Made by a program: the position numbers and the translations under genes
Notes under the pieces: model-generated
The model's database searches: none
Seen by the model: only the letters and a program-made list of their open reading frames with translations
Told to the model about the DNA's origin: nothing
DNA from: Pseudorasbora parva
Taxonomy: Eukaryota > Chordata > Actinopteri > Cypriniformes > Gobionidae
Direction of reading: 5' to 3'
Assembly: GCF_024679245.1 (NCBI RefSeq)
Contig: NC_090172.1
Span: 40,330,776 to 40,394,775 of the forward strand
Length of the DNA stretch: 64,000 nt
Shown: positions 11,940 through 25,400 of the stretch, in pieces
How positions within the stretch are numbered: the first letter of the stretch is position 1
Layout: every line of letters starts with the position of its first letter

Positions 11940-12426
11940 AGGCATAATATGTAATGTTTCAGCATTAAAAATATAAAAAAATCACTATATCTATGTTATA
12001 TATTTTTTAAAGTTGTGTGTTTACATTATCCCGACAGTTCCAATTAACTTCTAAATCCAAAGAAATTAATATTTTAATTCAAAGACACGGACCGTGTCTT
12101 TATTTCCGTTATGTCGCCCGTCTATCATGTCATATCCGCGTTTGCGTCTTCCTGCGGAACTCGGCGGAACCGCCAAACTCAAAGAGGAACACTGACTGTA
12201 TAAGGGGAACGTCTGATCATGACTACTCTTTGCCTGTACGTTCTGCCAGCTCAACAAAGTGCAAACGTACGGGTGAAAAAAATGACCCGAGAAGATTTTG
12301 GGACAGTAGAAGAAGTAAGAGACTTGTAAACCTTGGAGAAGCCTTTGAAAGATGGCAAAATCTTCGTGACAAGCTTGGACTGCAGAGAGATGCTGATCTC
12401 GCTTGCGTTTTAATAAACAGGTAAGT
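11940..12426 (+). mobile_element. Left end of a TTAA-flanked element with an exon-like ORF
   Basis: TTAA at 11936-11939 is followed by 'aggcataatatgtaatg', the same layout as the TTAA-flanked elements elsewhere in the window. The frame ending at 12421 encodes a basic segment with 'RRFWDSRRSKRLVNLGEAF', 'RWQNLRDKLGL' and 'DADLACVLINR'. It then meets CAG|GTAAGT, a strong splice donor. This looks like a transposon- or host-derived exon, but I cannot name the family. No matching right terminus was found, so the element is probably incomplete. Confidence 0.45.
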
Positions 12427-14290
12427 TAAGTAACCATTCAGCTAACATAATAATCATATTATCATAGCATGCTGTATGTTTGCATATTGCATAGCGATCT
12501 TGACCACATTGAGACGCGTTTAGCTGAATACATATACATTTTGTATTGTATCGGCGTTTCAAACAGGCGGATCCTGTGTTTTTGGAGACTGAAACAGCTA
12601 TTTTTTAAAAACTGATTCAAAAGTTTATTTCTATCCGTATATTTGTTGTGTAAAACGCAGATGGACTAGCAGATGGACTATCTATTATTGGTTTTATATG
12701 TAGCTGGAGAAAGTAACGTTAGCTTCATATGGTAATATGCCACTATCTTGGTCAATTAATATAAGGTGACCTTCACTGTTGTCATATGTTAATACTAGCT
12801 ACATATAATATTGATTTAATACTGATCTACTAATTCATATATCTCTGAGTTCCAAAATAAATGTTTATTAGAATGATTGATGAACGTGGGGAGCGACACA
12901 GCGCGTGTTCCAATGAACAAAATAGGCTATTGCTGGTTCTCTCACTCACTATGTATTATGGGTTGGTAAAGATAAACTAAATTGAAATGTATTTCCTTAT
13001 TGAACAGTTGATAGACAGAATGATAGCAGATTGGTGCTTTAGCTTCAATTTCTACATTTCTACACGGAAACGGATGATGTCGCATCGTCCATATTTTTTA
13101 CGGTCTATGGTATAAACTCATTCTCTCTAGCAACACCTCTCCAAAGTTTCTCTCATATTTATGGTAATAACTTTTGAACCCTAAGGGCTTGAAACAATAT
13201 CCTTTCCTAGGCTTAAGCCAATTTGATTGCACCCTATGATAAAAATCAAAAATCATAAAAGTGGTCTCATTAGATTAAGGGCATTATGTCGGGATATCCA
13301 AATTTACCATATCTACCAGTTTGTCTGTCAGGCTTTTTTTTTTTTTTTTTTTTAAATGCTTATAACTTTGGGTGTGATTGACTATTTTTCATAGGAGTAA
13401 CTTTTTATTGTCTCCTGAATCCTTGCCGAGTCCAACGACACCAGACTTGCCAGGTTTTGGTGCATGATTTGTGCAGTGTGGTAAAAGCGTCAACAAGTAA
13501 CACGTCTATGGAGACGTGCATCAGATTAACTGACGTGTAGAAATTTACCTTTACCTGTTTTCACGGTGGCTAGACCGTGAAAATATAACTGTTGGAACAA
13601 TTGTATGTACGAGACGGTGAGAGAGGGAGCGCGGCCTACGAACTCCTTGTAATAGGCCTACATGAAGCTGGCTTCTGCTGTTAAAACTGCAAACTATTCT
13701 AAAGTAAATTTTACTTTTAATTAATTACACTCCTGACTCTTGGTCTTCATTTTTCACTACTGGTCTTGGGTCATAAACCCCTGCTAACCCCTAACAAGAG
13801 TTTGAAGGGGACTGTGGGGACGGATGAGAAAATGTGGCAATGTAGTAAAGCTCTTCTGTATTTTCTTAAAGATGCAGGGTTCGAACACAGAACATAGTGT
13901 TTTTTTATTTTATTTAAAGTACATGAAGTGCTGAAGTTGCTTCATTTATACAAGATAAAACAAGTAGGCCCAGTGGGAAAAATTTAATCAATTAATTTTG
14001 AGAACAAATCATATCAAATATGATGTTAGGAGGATACTGTGTTAAATTAAACCATGTTTTTATTGAGAAAGCATCCTTCATGTAGCTATGTGTGGAATGG
14101 AAGAGGAGTCGGCATGTTGTCACTGCTTTTGTTTTACGGTCTGTGAGTGAGGCGCAAGAATGGTTAAAAGATGAGTTAAATAAAAATGGGGGTGCCTGTG
14201 TTAATTTAACTGTATTTATTTTTCTGAAAGAACCTGGATTACTTAAAAGAAAAATACATGTATTCATTTTTTTTTTTATTAAGAAAATGC
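12427..14290. other. Intergenic stretch without recognisable gene
   Basis: This is AT-rich sequence with a poly-T run at about 13331-13352 and no convincing ORF, splice-linked coding segment or paired terminus. Parts may be the eroded interior of the TTAA element that starts at 11940. The opposed ORFs at 13992-14406 overlap each other on the two strands and show no domain. Confidence 0.5.
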
Positions 14291-14301
14291 AAATATCTGG
14301 C

Positions 14302-14600
14302 CCACACTCCAGTACAGCAGGTGGCGGACGCCTCCCGCCAACAAAAAGAAGACGAAGAAGGAGACTTTCCTGCACTGGTACAAACAAATTCAGGAAAATA
14401 AATTAATGCAATCCTGATATGTATTAAGAATAAAGGATTATATTATTGGATATAGAAGTATTTAGTTCATTATTTTCACACAAACTAGGTGGCTGTATTC
14501 ACCTTTAAAGTTGGTTCGCAACCTGCCATAAAACCAAAAGAAAAGGAAGTTGCTGCACACCCCGGTACAGAGGTGGCGGTGTGCACATGAACACGTTAGT
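14302..14600 (+). promoter_or_regulatory. Putative dis3l promoter region with two CTCF-like boxes
   Basis: Two copies of a 'GTACAG(C)AGGTGGCGG' box lie at about 14313 and 14571, roughly 380 and 120 bp before the dis3l start codon. The first ('acagcaggtggcgg') differs by one base from the CTCF core CCASYAGRKGGC. Each copy is followed by a GC-rich stretch and then 'accaaaagaaaagg' or 'aagaagacgaag'. No TATA box is evident. The region is a promoter by position only; the motif also resembles a repeat common near fish gene starts. Confidence 0.4.
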
Positions 14601-14692
14601 TGCGACCCGCTATGAAAACCAGAGAGTGAGGATCCTGTCTGGTGTTTTGAATGCCCCACCTCAAACTGTAGTTTATTATGAATGATCCGGTC

Positions 14693-17600
14693 ATGATTAA
14701 AACCGAAAAGGTTTTACATTTGAACAGCTCAAAGGGTAGAAAGGTCCGTGTGGTTCGGGAGCATTATGTGAGGGAGCAGGTGCCATGTGGGAGCTCTTTC
14801 TGTCAAGCAAACTGTCACAACGGTAAGAAGCGGAGTATATATAAACTTTATTACAGGCTCTAGGCCCAACCACAACACATACAAAAAAATAAAAACAACA
14901 ACAACAAAAAAAAAGGCATAGATACATACACACACGCATACAGACATACTTGATTCATGAGAGCCTTAACAGGCACGCATACCAATGTTTCCACAAATAT
15001 GATTGATATCTGACTGAGCTGCACCTAGGGCTTGTAAGCATCATTATAATACTGTTTTGAGACTCATCAAGTCGGGACATAAACTTAAACATTAGGTTCC
15101 TCAAGAGAGCCTGTAAAGTGCTTAACCTTGAGTCACAAAAGAGCTTACTTGCACTGGTACTCCTGGGCTTTTTCAGCAGTATCCTTAGGCAGTCATTATA
15201 TGCTACTTGAAGTTTACGCAGGGTTTCTTTTTTGTAGCTGACCCACAATGGGGCTGCATACATAGGGGTACAGTATGCACGAAACAATTTCACTTTCACA
15301 TCATCAGAACAGTAATGGAATTTCCGAACTAACATGTTTGCTTGGACATACAACATTCGTCTATGCCTATACATATCTGCATCATCTTCCATCTTGTCAG
15401 TGATGATGTGCCCAAGGTATTTCGTACAGTTAGATACACAGAGTGATTGCCCTGACAGATAAAACATTGGAAAGTGCAGCTTCTGATCCTCCTTGGTCCT
15501 ACATATCAATACAGCACTCTTGTTTGCATTGTACTGTACATCAAACTCAACCCCATACTCAGAGCATATATCCAACAGCTGTTGGAACCCAACAGTGCTG
15601 GGGGACATAATAGCCAAATCGTCTGCATACATCAGATGGTTTAACATATGAGACAGCCAAACATGAAATGTGTTGTTTACTATTATTGTTATCGTTTTTA
15701 GTGGACGCATCAGTATACATCAGCAGAGCTGGCTAACAAGAGGCAATCTTAAAATACGTGGTATTTAACTTCAAAACAGAACAAACTTGATTATGTAACT
15801 GTAAAGTTAATATTATTATTTTTTAAACATAGTATAATTTAAGTGTTACAGCTTTATGAAGTGTTAACTATCCAGAAAATCTTACTTATTACAGTAATTC
15901 CCATTATGGTGACTTAATGTGGTCACTCCCCCTGGAATGATTTTCCTATTCCATACTAGTTTAGGACGAACTTAATGTACAATTTTAGTAATTGAGCAAA
16001 CGTTTGCAGCCTTTCGATACACTTCACCCTACCACATCAATAATGATCAGTGATTTTACTATCTGATGTTGTGGTGAGAAGTATTTTTGTTTCGTAGTTC
16101 ATTTGTTCCTTGTGTAATGAATTTTCATATTGTGTTTACAATTTAAGATAATAATACAATATAATGTTGACCATTTGTGCTCTAACAGTTGGGAAGGTGC
16201 TGTCTGGAGATGTGACCCACTATGTGGTTCCGGATGTGGGAGTGGTTCGTGATTTCTTGGAAATACTGGAGTTTAGGGAGCTGCAGGGGATCGTTTTAAC
16301 CCAGACAGCCTACCAGCACACCCGTGGACGCAGGTCATAAGTCAACCACTGAAATATTATTTTGGACATCAGTTTTACTTTATTTTCCTGTCACACATTG
16401 TCCATTTTTAAGCACTTGCTCTTAGTGTTGTGTGTGAATAAAAAGAAAGAAAATTCTTTCAGAAAAAAAGGGGATCGTTTTATGCATTTTGTTTTATCTT
16501 GTACAGGCACTATAACAGACTGCGCGCTTTACTGAAAGACCCTCGCCATGACTGCGTGCTGTTTGCCAATGAGTTTCAGCAATATTCCTATTGCCCCAGA
16601 GACAAGGGTGAGTCTCAGGACAAATGGAATACAAGGTTAGTCCTGACTATCCAGTATTACGCTTTCTTTTATGCATTGTGTACTTTGAGAAAAGAGTGTT
16701 AATGGGCTCCTTGCACATATCCACATGACGTCATCTCCGCAACGGGCAAATACGGCCCTCCCTTTTCCGATTTGGCGAAAGATCAGTCATAATTACTCTA
16801 TATGGTCATGGTAGACTTGTGAACTGTTGGCATGAATGCATCCTTTTAAACACAAAAAACACAGAAATTGAGGTCTTTAAATGGGATTGTGCAGCAAGTA
16901 TGGCATTTTATTAAGTAATAAATAATGATATTTGAAATCCAAAGCTGCACACTGTAAACACAATCCCATTCAAACACATCATAATAAAACAAACAGAAAG
17001 CAGTAACGAACAACTTAAGCAGCTTTTGAAAAAAGTTAAGCACATGCAAGGCAGCAACAGTGGCCAGAGGCTTGAACAGCTTGAGCAGTTTTTTGGAAGT
17101 TGAGCACATACAAAGCGATAACAGAGGTCAAAATGTAACATGACCATTTTAAGCACAACACACAATTTGAACTCGAACCTTTTGGAACTGCTGAACTCGG
17201 AACTCTGACATAAATTACAAGTGCAGCCCTACATTTACATAGTGAGGTTTTTCGTGCTTCTTCATGGATCTGAAACAGAAAGCCTGTACAGCGACTTCAC
17301 TTGTGGCTCTGTCTTTGTTTGACACTAATGCCAATCACATATTAACACAATAATAAGTTAGGCACATACATGTAAGCGTATAGGACACAACAATATACAT
17401 TTTTCCGCCTAACACAAGAAAACCGTAAGTTACTACATTACAACACGCATATTCTGTCAGACTGGAATTGTTTATTAGCCTAGCAAGCTAAAGTAAGCCA
17501 TAAAGTTTGAGAGATCTAGATTTACCTTCATATCCGTGGATGTATGAAGATGCATACATCTTAAAGCCCTTCTCTAATTTACTGGTAGGTGATTTGGAGG

Positions 17601-19391
17601 AGGACTTGCAAAGGCAATATACGTCCGTTATCGAAAGTTTCGGGCAAGTCTTGTAAACATCTAGTTTAGAAAAGAGCCATGTTTAGACCGGAAAAGACTA
17701 AGCCGCATTTTCGGTAAGGAAGTAGTTATGTGCAAAGAGCCCATAGAGTATGGAGAAATAGAGTATTAATTTGTGTAAGCCTCCAAAGTGTTATGCACTT
17801 TTTTTCCAATAAACAATAGAAGCATGCATGCAATGCTATTTTTATATGAAACCTTATTGAGAAGTGAAGCTACTTCCATGAGACATCTCTGATTTCCTGT
17901 AATCCCTAATAGGATTAGAGGAAAAACCAGAACTGCATAGTTCCTAAAAATATTTGATCACTCATGGGAAAGTCAATTTTATCTGTGAAAAATTATGTTG
18001 ATTCTTCCAGAAAAGTGTACAATGCAGCAGTTTGGTACTATAATCATCTAGCTGGACTCCGACCAGTGGTCATGATTACAGAAGATAGTGACGCTATTTC
18101 AGAGTACAGTGCCTTAAACAGCGGAGTGTATGTCATCTCAACTCAGGTATGTTGTATAGTGTTGGATTGTCAGTATCTTTCTGGAGTCAGAAATGTTTAA
18201 TGACCACTAAATTGTATAACTTACTTTTGTTCCAGTCAGGAAACAAATTTCCTAAATAGTCGTGCTAGGTTCTCCTTTATCATTCAACTCTTTTATTTTA
18301 TTTAGTTTACATTATAAAAAAATATTTATTTTTCATGTCCAGTCAGGGTTTCCGTGGAGTCATACATTTAACAATAAGAATTTAAGGCCATAAAAAGTCA
18401 TAAAAACGTCCAGATTTTCCATACAAGGTCATAAAAAACAAAACAAATGTAAGGCCTAAAAAGTCTTAAATTCGCTGAGGCATTGCGTTCTAGGTCTTAA
18501 ATAATGTTAAACAGGTCTTAATTTTCCAACGTTCATGTAACGCTACCTCATTGAAGTGCTCTCGCCTCCCGCAGCGCGCGTATTTATTCCATGGTGTTGT
18601 AGTTCTTTCTTTTACTAGTCCAACTATTGTTCGCTGTATTACAACTACAAATTACACCAGTATGCATCTTCTATTGCAGCCAATCAGCTTTCGTGATATT
18701 GGCACGAGCCTCTTTCAGATTGTACCCCACAGACGCATAAAACAGATTTTATTCTTCAGCTGACGGTTCTTCCAGTTTCGCGATCGTGAAAGCGAAGGTG
18801 AATCTTTCTTGCAATCTTGCATAATAACCAAATAAAAGTATAATATACCGGATTGCACTAAAAAAAGTTAATAACAGTGATGTAAACGGCGAACTCCGAT
18901 GTCAGACTGCGTGTGTTTGCTGCCTGTCAGCGCACAAGGATGTGTTATTTCTAGGCTCATTAGCCTACTCTCGAACAATTAAATATACACATTATGCATA
19001 TGTCTATATCCTGACTTGACAATAGTCTATTGTCATTTATTTATAAGTAAATATTTTATTACTGACCAGTTTATTTGATTACTTAATTACTTGGAAACTT
19101 TTTACTTATATTAAGCATTTGCTTATTGCTGTGGTTTACTTGTTACTGGTTATTACTGGTTTACCACCCCAAGCGATCGTGTTATAGCACACCACTGGAC
19201 CAGCCTTTTTTTGTAATACCAAACAAGATTCATGCATTTTGTTTGTTTTACTGCCATGTTTGACTATTGTTATGGTTAATGTGGCATCCTAATTATGAAA
19301 AATAAAAATGTTCGCAAATTTATGGAAGTGACTACCACAATATAAAATAAAATTATTTTGATTAAAAAAAATTAACGTGTGTTTGTGTGTG

Positions 19392-19443
<52 letters not shown>

Positions 19444-22400
19444 TGTATATTTTATATACTTGCAAAGCGAATTATTTTATTTAAATTGAACAAAGTATTC
19501 GTAATCTTATTATTCATAGCTACATATTCATATGTATATATATAATATACATATGAATATATAGCTGTGAATAATAAGATTACTAATACTTTGTTCAATT
19601 TAAATAAATTAATTTGCTTTGCAAGTAATTTAGTGATTCTGCATTTTCTATGCATGTTATTTTTTATTGCATGATATAGGTTTTAAATTTAATTCATAAT
19701 GATCTTAAAAAGGTCATACAAAGTCTTAAATTTGACTTGGTGAAACCTGCCGATACCCTGGTCCAGTGGATGGTATTTAGGATGTTTGATCATACTGTCA
19801 TGGTCTGTTTTGTTATAATGAATGGCTTATCATACATATCCCATTCTTATGTTTAATTTGTCTTAAATTTGTAAAGAGCTGGGTGTTCTGCAATTCAGTA
19901 AAAAGTCATCAAAACATTTTTTTTTAAGTGCAATAAATGAGACCAACACACTTGTCCATTAGTAACACCAGTGAACTCTATTGTAGGAGTACCTGTTAAG
20001 TTTCTGGCCAGACGTGCAGGCTGCCCACGATCTGTACAACTCCATTGCTCAGACTCTTCAAGAGCGAGAGAGTGAAGGAGCAGAGAAGGTGTACACTGAA
20101 CACCTGCCTGCTGAGGTGCTGGAGGCTGGTATAAAATCTGGAAGGTACATCCAGGTAAGTAAACTCTCAGAGATGCTCCTGTTTTTGATGGCTACATTCC
20201 AACCACTCTTTCCCATTTAAGGGCCTGCTCAGTGTGAACAAACATCGAGCACAGCAGGAAGCATTTGTCCGTTATGAGGGTTCAGCCAGCAAAAATACAG
20301 GTAATAACAACATACTTTAATCAGTCATTGAATTTTTTTCAGATTACTGATACTTATTGAAATTGATGGGTTTTATGGTCTTTTACCTTTTATCCTGTGA
20401 TCCTGTTTTTTAGAGCTAAACAGTGATGTGCTGATCAGTGGAGTGAAGCATCGTAACCGGGCGGTGCATGGAGATGTGGTTGTCATAGAGCTGTTGCCCC
20501 GTAATGAGTGGAAGGGCAGGACTATGGCACTAACAGAAGGTCAGGGGGAGGAGCGGGCACAGGAGGACATCCAGAGTCAGCCCTTGCCCACAGGTAACCA
20601 TAAGTATATGATGATGATTCTGGTCTAAAACATTCTGAGCGGAACATGATGAGTGACCGACCAGCAGCCAGATAAATGGACATGCATTTGCAATTGGTTT
20701 CAGAAGTCTGAAACCACTATTGAAAATGCTTTTATTTAGCATTTTTCTAATTTAATAAAAAAAAAAATTATCACAAATTCTGGTATGTGTTTGAATGACA
20801 ATTTTATTTAAAGGTGCCCTAGAATGATTTGAAACAATATGTTAAATTGTTCTCTGATATCTAAATAGAGGGTATGTGGCTTATTTAAGGTCAAAAATTG
20901 TCCAGATACAGTTTTACAGGTCCATTTACAACCCTAGAAATTGTCCCTAGGATGAAATGCTCTGTTTTTGCCTGATTTGGAAGGGTCATTAATATTATTG
21001 CAGAGTTCTGCTCTGATTGGCTGTTTCACTGCATGGCTCAATGACAGCTAACACATCTATACCATCCGTCATGACAATGATTTTACAATGATAGCTTCTT
21101 AACTTTGAATCACGAACTGAACTGGGTAGCGCGTAAATATGTTGTTTGTACAGTAACATTACAGTTTGACAGTAGAGTACTGATTTAAAAGTCAATTTAT
21201 TTAGCCAAACAAAGTAGAGGCCACTCAAAATAATCTGTCATGTTTACTACTCACCTGCTTCAAAATAATCATACTTCAGTTCTCAAAAATGTATATCTAT
21301 TTAACAAATTGAATAAAAGCCTTGTCAAATGACTATCGTTTCAACTTAGATGGTGGAGAAGGTGAAGTTAGCTACAAGGATCGACTGAGCGATCAGCCAA
21401 TTTAGCGATCAGCGATCGGCTAAACAGTAGTAGTAAACGTAGTTAGTTTCTGAGTTATGTGTTGATGATTAAATTTAGGCTCATTTAAATTTCAATCTGT
21501 CAAAGGGGATCAACATTCGTACTGTTGTATTTCATGAAACCACTGGCAGGAAATATTAACTTTTGTCATTTGACAAACTATTTTGCCCAGGTTAGAAAAA
21601 CTGTCCGTGCTGAAATGGGCCGAGCAAACGAACGATTTTGAATTAAATTGTTGTGGTATCCGATTGTAAATAAACATCAACCATGACTGTTGACAATGTT
21701 TATCTGTGGGAAGGCTAAGAAAAGTCCTCACATCCATTTATTCATGATCTGCCGTCTTTGCTATCCTCACGTGATGCTTTTTTACCTGATAGAACTCCCG
21801 AAGATTCGACTGCGCATTTCTGCCTGACAGTGAACATTGGCTGGCATTCAAATGTTGGGGGCATACATATTAATGATCCCAGCGATTGCGTCACAGGTGG
21901 CGATATGTTGAGAATCGCTTGTTTTTTCGTAGTGTTTATCACAAACAAGATTTACATATGAAGGAGGAGGCAGTGGTGGACTCACTGTATGCGATGTCCA
22001 TGTACTGAACTCTTGTTTTTTAACTATGGCAAGGTTAATTAAAGTTTTCATTTTAGGGCACCTTTAAGAAAATATCTTGTTCAAATGGGACGTTTCTAGT
22101 TTCAGTAGGTTTCTGGACACTACAGCTTGATAGCTTTATAAGTTGTGTCTGTTTTTAAAGATATATAATTTACTCGCCCTCAAGCAATCCTAGGTGTATA
22201 TGACTTTCTTCTTTCAGACGAAATACAATCAGAGTTATATTAAAAAGTGCCCTGTCTCTTCCAAGCCTTATAATGGCAGTAAATGGTAAATGATATTTTA
22301 AAGGTCAAAAGATCGTGTTAATCCATTTTTAACGCTGGGTGTTATTAAAAGCCTTTTGAAGCGAAGCAATGCTTTTTTAAAAGAAAAATACCCATATTTC

Positions 22401-25400
22401 AATCTTTATAGCCTAAAAAACTAGTAGTCGACTTGCAACAAAAGAGTAACCCCTGACGAGATGAATGACATAGGATGTAGGAGTTGTGTAAGTTTGACAC
22501 CTTTTCAAAAAAAACTCCAGCTCCTCTTCTTTTATAAAATCAAAATATAAAAGAAAAATGAAAGAAAAAGAAAAAAAAATTAAATTGCGTTTTAGATTTA
22601 TTTCGTGACCGGTGTTTAGTTTTGATATATCCACTTTGCTTTCGCCTTCAACAATGTATCGGGTCACAGGGTTTTTTTTGTGTGCATACGTGCATGTTTT
22701 AGGCCATCTGCCGGAAGCTAGCTATTTTGGCTATAAAGATTTAACTATGGTTATTGTTTTTACAAAAACATATTGCTTTTGCCCTCTCAGAGCTAAGAGT
22801 ATGTTTATGATTAATGGATGTACTTTTTTTAGCTTCAAACTCCATTCACTCCCATTATAAAGCTTGGAAGCATCAGGATATATTTTAACATAACTCCAAT
22901 TATGTTAGTCTGAAAGAAGTCATATACACCTAGGATGGCTTGATGGTGAGTAAATCATGAGATAAATATAGGTGGCCTTCATATACACCTATGATGGCTT
23001 GAGGGTGAGTAAATCATGAAATAAATTGGGGTGACCTCTCCCTGTAACTCTCCTTTTCTGTAGGCAGGGTGGTGGGTATTCTGCAGAGGAACTGGAGAGA
23101 CTACGTTGTGACATTTCCTCCTCTTGAGGAGGTGCAGTCCCAGAGCCGAAATTCACAGAAGATTCTGGTCATTCCATGGGACTACCGCATACCTAAAATC
23201 CGTATCAGCACACAGCAGGCTGAGGCACTACAGGTGGAGATATAATTTGGTATTTTAAGCGCGTTATGGGATGCAGTAAAAGCTAGATTAGTCTAGACTT
23301 GTTGCAAGCAAGTGCAATCTAATGTTCATATCATTGTTGACACCCTTTGTTAACACTAAAACCTTTAGTAGACTTACTACACTAGTGAAATTAGAAATGA
23401 ATGACTGAAGAACTAGAATTTAATATCACGGTTTCCACAAAAATATTAAGCAGCACAACCGTTTTCAACAGAAGACTTAAGTAATGATGCTGAAAATTCA
23501 GCTTTGCCATTACAGGAATAAATTATGTTTTGAAATATATACACCTATGATGGCTTGAGGGTGAGTAAATCATGAAATAAATTGGGGTGACCTCTCCCTG
23601 TAACTCTCCTTTTCTGTAGGCAGGGTGGTGGGTATTCTGCAGAGGAATACCCACCTCGTATACCCTATACACCCTACCCATATATATATATCTTTTTTTT
23701 TTTTTTTTTTTTTTTAAATACTTTATATTACATTGTAATAGTATTTCACAATAAAACTGTTTTAGTGCAGCCTTGGTGATCATTAGAGACTTATTTTTAA
23801 AAACTTTTGAATAGTGATATAAGTTTTGTTCATCTGGCATGCTTCTCTGTGCAGGACCAAAGAGTAATTGTGCGCCTGGATGTATGGGAGAGTACTTCTG
23901 TCTACCCAAATGGTCATTGTGTGAGGGTTTTGGGGAAAGCAGGTGAGCTGGAGACTGAGATTCAGACCATTCTGGTGGAGAACTGCATCCATGTGCCACC
24001 ATTCTCAGAGGCGCAGGTAAGGTCATAGTGTTAGCATCTGAGTTGAGACAATTTGAACTATTAAAAGAGTGAATCCCCAATAGTAGACCTTCCAGAAAAG
24101 GACATGGTATATTACCATAAAATCTTTGTTTCTGAACGTCTCTTCAGTTGCGAGAGATGCCAGTTAACACAGAGGAGAACCCGTGGCAGATGGACAACAG
24201 TGAGGTGTCCTCTCGACGGGACCTGAGAGAAACACATCTTGTTTTCAGTATTGATCCTAAGGGCTGTGAGGACGTGGATGACACCTTGTCTGTACGGATG
24301 TTGCCTGGGGGGAAACGTTTAGAGCTGGGTGTCCACATTGCTGATGTCACTCACTTTGTGAGGGAGGGCTCTCTTACAGACCTAGAGGCACGGTCCAGGT
24401 ACGGAGATTTTCCAGCTATTCAATATATATATAGTGGTCGATTAATATTGATTATTATTATTAATTATATCAATATTACACATTGATAAAAAAAATTGAA
24501 TATCCTGTTTTTGTCTTACTAATTAAGAATAATGGTGATTCACATGTTTGTCAAATGTCCGTAGTGAATGTATGTTTATAAATATTTACATAACATGTTA
24601 AAGCTGGGGCCTATACCATGAAGCCGGTTTAGCTGGTTAGCCAGATATGTTTAAGCTTAGTTTGTGCCAATCCTGGGTTTTAGGTACCATTAAAGTGGTT
24701 TGGCTTTTATCAGTGTTCATCTCCATAGTAACTTATGCTCCATGGCTAACCTGCTCCAGGGCAGGTTATGTTCTGGATTAGAGATCTCAAACTGAAATTG
24801 GACCAGCTGTGAGTAAAGTGACACACTTCTAATGCAATAAAGCCACTACCCCTGTTTCTACTCCAAATTAAAGGTCACTACATAGAAAACTGACTTATAT
24901 ATATATATTTATAGAATTATTATACCCTTAATCAATTACACATTTATCATTTTAGTTAATCAATCATTAATTTGATTGATCAATCATTCAAATCATTAAT
25001 TTAATTGATTTGAAAGGCACTTTGTTAAAATGTGTATAAATAGCCTAAATAAAGTCATACAAATAAGCTTTAAAATTAATAAATAAAGCTATAAAAAAGA
25101 AGCTTACATGGCTTAAATGTTCAATTATCTCTATTTATCAACTAAACTAACTTCATAACTTTTACTTGCATTGACGTATAATATATTATTCTTGCTGTGT
25201 AATTTTCTTCTTGCTGTGTAATTTTTTTTTTAAATTCTTAAATTTTTAAGAAATTAAGTGTTTTTAAGTGTGATTAGCTGTTCACTGCTGATGTCACAGC
25301 TAAACTCCTGAATTCAGGAAGAAAGCTAGCTTAGAAATCTAGACGCACCCTAGCGGCAGCAAATTTAATCTGCCCGCAAGTGTCGTCTAGGAACTCTCAA

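Larger units (their letters stand above)
18344..19760. mobile_element. hAT-like TIR element in dis3l intron 4
   Basis: The left terminus 'cagggtttccgtggagtca' matches the inverted right terminus (reverse complement 'cagggtatcggcaggtttca') with gaps. Both sides continue into 'aagtcttaaat' motifs. A 7-bp direct repeat GTCCAGT flanks it (18337-18343 and 19761-19767), consistent with a hAT-type target duplication. It contains a GT/GC microsatellite and a strong palindrome, listed separately. No transposase was found. Confidence 0.65.

Noticed and set aside
23523..24080. 185-codon minus-strand ORF across dis3l exon 9
   Set aside because: It is antisense to a well-supported coding exon and runs through a poly-T tract and the duplicated acceptor; no domain.
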